Assembly: GCA_038240875.1 (NCBI GenBank)
Contig: JBBRGG010000038.1
Location: 1 to 18,429 of the forward strand
Reading direction: 5' to 3'
From: JBBRGG01 sp038240875
GTDB lineage: Bacteria > Planctomycetota > Phycisphaerae > Phycisphaerales > UBA1924
Length of the DNA stretch: 18,429 bases
Under the pieces are notes generated by a model. It was given only the letters and a program-made list of their open reading frames with translations, had not been told where the DNA came from and searched no databases. Position numbers and translations under genes: made by a program. Shown in pieces: positions 15,038-18,429 of the stretch. Each line of letters starts with the position of its first letter. Position 1 is the first letter of the stretch.

Positions 15038-16291
15038 ATGATCGGCGACGGCTGGAACGACGACCCATCACTTCGGCCCTCGGCGGAGAGCCTTGCCGAC
15101 GCCACGGCTCGTTCGCGTCGCCGCGTCGCGATTGTTACCGGGACACGTGCCGAGTTTGGATTGTTGAAGCCGATCATGTACGCGGTGCACGCGGATGTAA
15201 GGCTCGAGCTTGCGGTGATCGCGGCGGGTGCGCACTTGATTTCTCCTGCGGAAACATTTCGCGAAGTTAAAGCTGAGTTTGCAATCGCCGACATCGTGCC
15301 GATGCAGGTTGCGGGTAGAGTTGGCCGCGGTGCAGATGTTGAGGCGCTCGCGCGAGGCATCTCACGATTTGGACGAGCGTTTACCAAATTGCGACCAGAC
15401 TGGATCATGGTGTTGGGGGATCGCATCGAGGCGTTTGCTGCGGCGACCGCGGGCTCGGTGGGCGGGTACGCCGTAGCGCATGTGCATGGCGGGGATCGTG
15501 CCGAGGGCGTGGCGGACGAAGCGATGCGGCACGCGATCACGAAGCTTGCGCACTTGCACTTGGCCGCGAGCGCGCAATCGGCGCAGCGGATCATCGCGAT
15601 GGGCGAAAGGCCCGAGTTTGTGCGCGTTGTTGGCTCGCCCGCGATTGATGGGCTAGATGCAATTGAGCCAATGAATGATGCACAATTCGCCGCGCTAGGC
15701 AAGCCAGACACGGTTTTTTTGATGCACCCGGTGGGTCGGCCTGATGAGATCGAAGAAGCAGCGACCAGCGAAGCGTTGGCGGCGTGCGCGAGCGAAACTC
15801 GCCGCGTGCTCGCGCTTGAGCCCAACCATGATCCTGGTCGCGATGGCGTGCGCAGAGCGCTGGGCGCAGCGAGTATGCACGAGGCGGGGCCTTCGCTTGC
15901 ACATGCAAACCCGGTGATTAACGAGCGTGTGCTGGTGCGTTCGCACATTCCGCGGCCTTTGTGGCTCGCGTTGTTAAAGCGCCTCGCGCGAGATGGCGGC
16001 ATACTGGTGGGCAACTCGAGCGCGGGATTGATCGAAGCGGCGGCGCTAGGTGTACGCGTTGTGAACCTGGGGCACCGTCAAGCTGGGCGTGAGCGCGCTG
16101 GAAACGTGGTTGATGTTGAGCACGAACAGGCAGGCGACATCGCGCGAGGCATTCGCAAAGCCCTAGCGTTGAACGTGAACGCCATAGAACATCCGTTTGG
16201 AAGTGGGAAGGCCGGCCTCGCGTGCGCGCTTGAGCTAGCCGAGATCAACCCGCATGATCCAAGGCTGCTTCGCAAGCGGTGCACGTATTGA
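15038..16291 (+). CDS. UDP-N-acetylglucosamine 2-epimerase (hydrolysing, NeuC type)
   Basis: A 417-residue cytosolic enzyme of the GT-B-like epimerase fold that turns a UDP-N-acetyl sugar into free N-acetylmannosamine (or a related sugar) plus UDP, the first step toward sialic or similar nonulosonic acids. Visible blocks are VTGTRAEFGLL (33-43), GDRIE (127-131), AHVHGGD (147-153), DEAMRHAITKLAHLH (160-174), GNSSAGLIEAAALGVRVVNLG (split around 325-345), and RQAGRERAGNV (347-357), all diagnostic of the NeuC branch rather than WecB. The first 27 residues are an extra variable tail. The segment 232-290 is longer than expected and poor in conserved residues. The ATG at 15038 has a weak ribosome site. 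NeuB and NeuA partners are not in the window. It follows the UbiA gene on the same strand, possibly as a loosely linked envelope-glycan pair. Confidence 0.9.
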   Translation: MIGDGWNDDPSLRPSAESLADATARSRRRVAIVTGTRAEFGLLKPIMYAVHADVRLELAVIAAGAHLISPAETFREVKAEFAIADIVPMQVAGRVGRGADVEALARGISRFGRAFTKLRPDWIMVLGDRIEAFAAATAGSVGGYAVAHVHGGDRAEGVADEAMRHAITKLAHLHLAASAQSAQRIIAMGERPEFVRVVGSPAIDGLDAIEPMNDAQFAALGKPDTVFLMHPVGRPDEIEEAATSEALAACASETRRVLALEPNHDPGRDGVRRALGAASMHEAGPSLAHANPVINERVLVRSHIPRPLWLALLKRLARDGGILVGNSSAGLIEAAALGVRVVNLGHRQAGRERAGNVVDVEHEQAGDIARGIRKALALNVNAIEHPFGSGKAGLACALELAEINPHDPRLLRKRCTY

Positions 16292-16355
16292 AGATGCATG
16301 TTGGTTTGTTGATCTGTGCTACTACAACAAAGTCGACGTGAGCAGCTTTACTGAT

Positions 16356-16712
16356 TTATCTCTTCGCGCCGGCGCGAGCCTTGGCATCCATGAAGGAGCC
16401 GGGCACGGAGACGCGAGTAAGCAAGACGGTGCCTTTTTGTTGATCGGTGCGATACAAGAAGAGTTCTTCGCTTCGGCCATCGAGGATGTAGAGGATTTCT
16501 TCGTTGCCAGCTTTGGCGGTGAGCGTGGTGTACATGCCGGTCTTTGAGACCATGCCTTGCGCGCCTGCATTGCCCGGGTTCCAGAGGAACGCCGCGGCGG
16601 CCAAGAGCGCGAGCGCCGATACGCCGAGCACGCTCGTCAGTGTGTCATGGTTACCACGCACGGCGTGCGAACCAACACGTTGCGCTTTCTCGATAGTTGA
16701 ATCAGTTGTCAT
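16356..16712 (-). CDS. Small membrane-anchored protein, paralogue of the 16818-17234 product
   Basis: A 118-residue protein from ATG 16712, with AGAGGA 8 bases upstream, to TAA 16356. The 24-residue polar start precedes a helix at about 25-44 (LTSVLGVSALALLAAAAFLW), then GNAGAQG, a possible cleavage site. The rest is a short beta-type module, MYTTLTAKAGNEEILYILDGRSEELFLYRTDQ split over 60-91, followed by LLTRVSVPGSF and a basic tail. The motif Y-T-(7-12)-IL/IYI-(I/L)D-x3-(E/Q)E aligns with the neighbouring upstream protein. Function is unknown; a role as an envelope component is a guess. It is last in a three-gene minus-strand run and converges with the epimerase gene across 64 bases. Confidence 0.75.
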   Translation of the reverse strand: MTTDSTIEKAQRVGSHAVRGNHDTLTSVLGVSALALLAAAAFLWNPGNAGAQGMVSKTGMYTTLTAKAGNEEILYILDGRSEELFLYRTDQQKGTVLLTRVSVPGSFMDAKARAGAKR

Positions 16713-16817
16713 CGATCAGTCCTCTCAAGTTTCGTTGCACGCGCGAGAAAGTGGCAAACTATCTCTACGTGTTTCGTGCGTGTGTTGTGGCGAGAAGGTG
16801 TTCAATTGGTTGCTGTT

Positions 16818-17234
16818 TTATCGGCTCGGGATCGCCGCGGCGTCGGCTTGCAGATCACGATAACCAACGGTGGTGAGCGTTAGGCGGCTATTGTCCCACC
16901 GCATCGTGAGTACTTCCTGATTCGCCGAATCAATGATGTAGATCGCGGCGGTGCTACCCGCGGAAATGTCGCCGCTGATGAGCGTGTAATCGCCACGTGC
17001 GCGCTGTGAGCCAACGGGCGCTTGTGCGTCGGCGGACTTTGGCTGCACCACTACGACGCCAACGAGCACAAGCAGTGCAACATTCGCCGAGGCAAGCACG
17101 CCGCGAAGTGCAGCGCGGGAACGAGGTTGTGAGCGGATGGCGGGACTCGGGGTCGTCGAATCACATGCGAGATTGGCGTGATTCTGGTTGGTGTTTGCGC
17201 TTTGCGGCGCGGAAAAAACATCGGGCGTGTTCAC
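16818..17234 (-). CDS. Small membrane-anchored protein, paralogue of the 16356-16712 product
   Basis: A 138-residue protein starting at GTG 17234; a strong TAGGAGGT lies 5 bases before, which fixes the start. The 40-residue N-terminal tail is polar. A transmembrane helix covers about 45-63 (GVLASANVALLVLVGVVVV), followed by SADAQAP, a possible signal peptidase site. The domain reads RARGDYTLISGDISAGS and TAAIYIIDSANQEVLTMRWD, then LTTVGYRDLQAD. I recall small planctomycete proteins with a GDY, IYIID and GYRDL pattern but no known role. The domain aligns with that of the downstream neighbour, indicating an old duplication. It lies 105 bases upstream of that gene. Confidence 0.78.
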   Translation of the reverse strand: MNTPDVFSAPQSANTNQNHANLACDSTTPSPAIRSQPRSRAALRGVLASANVALLVLVGVVVVQPKSADAQAPVGSQRARGDYTLISGDISAGSTAAIYIIDSANQEVLTMRWDNSRLTLTTVGYRDLQADAAAIPSR

Positions 17235-17326
17235 AAGAACCTCCTAGGCCAGTGACTCAAAATGGACACAAACAAAGACTGATACGCAGGGTCCAAACCA
17301 TTTGGAGGCGAGGCGCGCCGTTAGAC

Positions 17327-17650
17327 TTAGTCTTGGTGGCCACGCTTGGCGGGGATAGCGTTCGCGCCGACGATGAGTCCGAGCAGCACGACAGCGATAC
17401 CGTAGTACAGAAGCGTGGTGGGGCTATCTTTTTTGCCTGGGGTCGGGGGTCGGGGGCGTTCGTCGACTTCGGCGGTTGAAATCCCGCCGCCGCTCTGTGC
17501 CAACACAGTTGTTGGAACGAGCGTCGAAACGGCGAGCAAAAGGGCCGCAGCAAGCTTTCGTGGCTTTGCGCGTCGTGCTCGCGAGGCAGACAAAGGGCCT
17601 GGAAGTGGTCCTGCAAGTGGGCTCTTGACGAAATGTACCTGTGCAGTCAT
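17327..17650 (-). CDS. Small exported or membrane protein
   Basis: A 107-residue protein from ATG 17650 to TAA 17327. A basic stretch (RARRAKPRK, about 24-32) leads into a hydrophobic segment 33-50 ending VLA, a likely signal peptide or anchor; a Pro-rich acidic-to-basic linker (62-76) follows. A second transmembrane helix lies at 79-98 (TLLYYGIAVVLLGLIVGANA), ending in a charged AKRGHQD tail. No ribosome site is clear. It is first of three minus-strand genes for small membrane proteins (92-base and 105-base gaps), which may share an operon and act together. No domain is recognised. Confidence 0.68.
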   Translation of the reverse strand: MTAQVHFVKSPLAGPLPGPLSASRARRAKPRKLAAALLLAVSTLVPTTVLAQSGGGISTAEVDERPRPPTPGKKDSPTTLLYYGIAVVLLGLIVGANAIPAKRGHQD

Positions 17651-17715
17651 GTGCGCATGGTACGGCGCTCAGCTCGTCTGCTCAATAGCCCTGTTCGCCA
17701 AAGTCGCTTCGCCGT

Positions 17716-18429
17716 CTAGATCTCGGTGTCCCACCATGAGAGCACATCGAGGACGCCTTCGACTTCTTTACTCATTGAGGCGTAGTTAGCTCTTTGTTTA
17801 AGAGCTGGATCAGCGTTTGCCGGGCAGGCAAAGACTGAGACGCGTTCCAAGATAGCCAGATCGCCCAGAGTGTCGCCGATGCCAACGAGGCGACTGCGAG
17901 AGTAGCCCATCATGTCGACGAAGCGATCGATGCCGGTGCCTTTGGAAACGTGGGCGAGATCACAGTTGATCCAAGCGACGGTGTTAGAGACGCGCAAGGC
18001 CCAGCCTTCCTTGGCGAATCGTTGGACGAGGATTGGTTTGAGTGCGAGAAGGGTTGGCGTGTCTTGATGCCAAAGGCTGATGGAAGCGGTTTTGCCGGGC
18101 TGGATTACAACGCCCAAGGGGACGATCTCGCGTTCGATCCAGGCTTGTGCAGAACGAACCATGGCGAGGTGGTCGGGCGAGATTGCGGGGTCGATAGAAA
18201 ATCGATTATCGCGTGGGTCATACAACCAAACACCCATTTCACAGATGATGGGCACACGGATAGCGAGCAGTCGAGCCAGCGCTTCGGCATAGGGCTGGGG
18301 CCGACCCGAACAGAGCGTTAGAACAGGCCGGGATTCGCGCGGTGCACGCGCGTTGGAGGCGGCGATACGAGCGAGGGCAGGTGCATCTAGGGGGGCGTGG
18401 TTTTCGGGGCCTAAGCAGCCATCAATGTC
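17716..18429 (-). CDS. HAD-superfamily (IIB type) phosphatase, N-terminus off window
   Basis: The frame is open from the right edge to TAG at 17716, 237 residues seen. The first visible residues, DIDGCLGPEN, are HAD motif I (DxDG, with the nucleophile Asp at the very edge). LTLCSGRP is motif II (Ser/Thr plus arginine). VSKGTGIDRF supplies the motif III Lys and GIGDTLGDLAILE is motif IV with paired Asp residues. The middle SPDHLAMVRSAQAWI to IQPGKTASISLWHQ is the IIB cap domain, as in sucrose-, mannosyl-3-phosphoglycerate- and trehalose-phosphate phosphatases. The substrate is not determined; sugar phosphate is most likely. An in-frame GTG at 18255 is internal, not the start. It is read toward, and 65 bases before, the small membrane-protein genes on the same strand. 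Confidence 0.9.
   Translation of the reverse strand, partial: DIDGCLGPENHAPLDAPALARIAASNARAPRESRPVLTLCSGRPQPYAEALARLLAIRVPIICEMGVWLYDPRDNRFSIDPAISPDHLAMVRSAQAWIEREIVPLGVVIQPGKTASISLWHQDTPTLLALKPILVQRFAKEGWALRVSNTVAWINCDLAHVSKGTGIDRFVDMMGYSRSRLVGIGDTLGDLAILERVSVFACPANADPALKQRANYASMSKEVEGVLDVLSWWDTEI

Overview
The window is GC-rich, gene-dense bacterial DNA from a Gram-negative-type (diderm) cell: it holds an outer-membrane beta-barrel protein, a lipoprotein and several secreted or membrane proteins. The mix of an FHA-GAF-SpoIIE phosphatase, a secreted protein of a type I associate with planctomycetes, and numerous short membrane proteins of unknown function suggests Planctomycetota, perhaps Phycisphaerae. 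That placement is inference from remembered families and was not tested by search.

Layout. 1-1155 (minus, open at the left edge): a secreted Cys-containing protein with strongly C-ending codons. 1533-3320 (plus): an FHA-GAF-SpoIIE protein phosphatase, followed by an ACGGCAT heptamer repeat. 3516-4538 (minus): a two-helix membrane protein. 4860-5882 (plus): an outer-membrane beta-barrel. A GC hairpin at 5983-5999 separates it from a convergent minus-strand cluster running from a membrane protein (9228-9986) through a BtuF-like lipoprotein (8130-9146) to argS (6034-8055). 10098-10673 (plus) and 10896-11084 (minus) are small membrane proteins converging on another inverted repeat. A gene-free stretch with a GG-rich 12-bp tandem repeat leads into dnaN (11653-12828).

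12982-13593 holds the decayed remains of a MntA/HepT (MNT-HEPN) toxin-antitoxin pair, with a lost catalytic Asp, one stop codon and three frame changes. Next come a UbiA-family transferase resembling decaprenyl-phosphate phosphoribosyltransferase (13799-14923) and a hydrolysing UDP-GlcNAc 2-epimerase like NeuC (15038-16291), both plausible in cell-envelope glycan synthesis. The right end has three minus-strand genes for small membrane-anchored proteins (17650 down to 16356), two of which look like diverged copies of each other, and a HAD-family phosphatase cut by the right edge.

The housekeeping genes (argS, dnaN) look intact. The most distinctive non-coding trait is a large number of short tandem repeats, each with a different unit of 6 to 18 bp, lying between genes or inside poorly constrained coding stretches. 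No tRNA, rRNA, CRISPR array, insertion sequence or convincing replication origin was seen.
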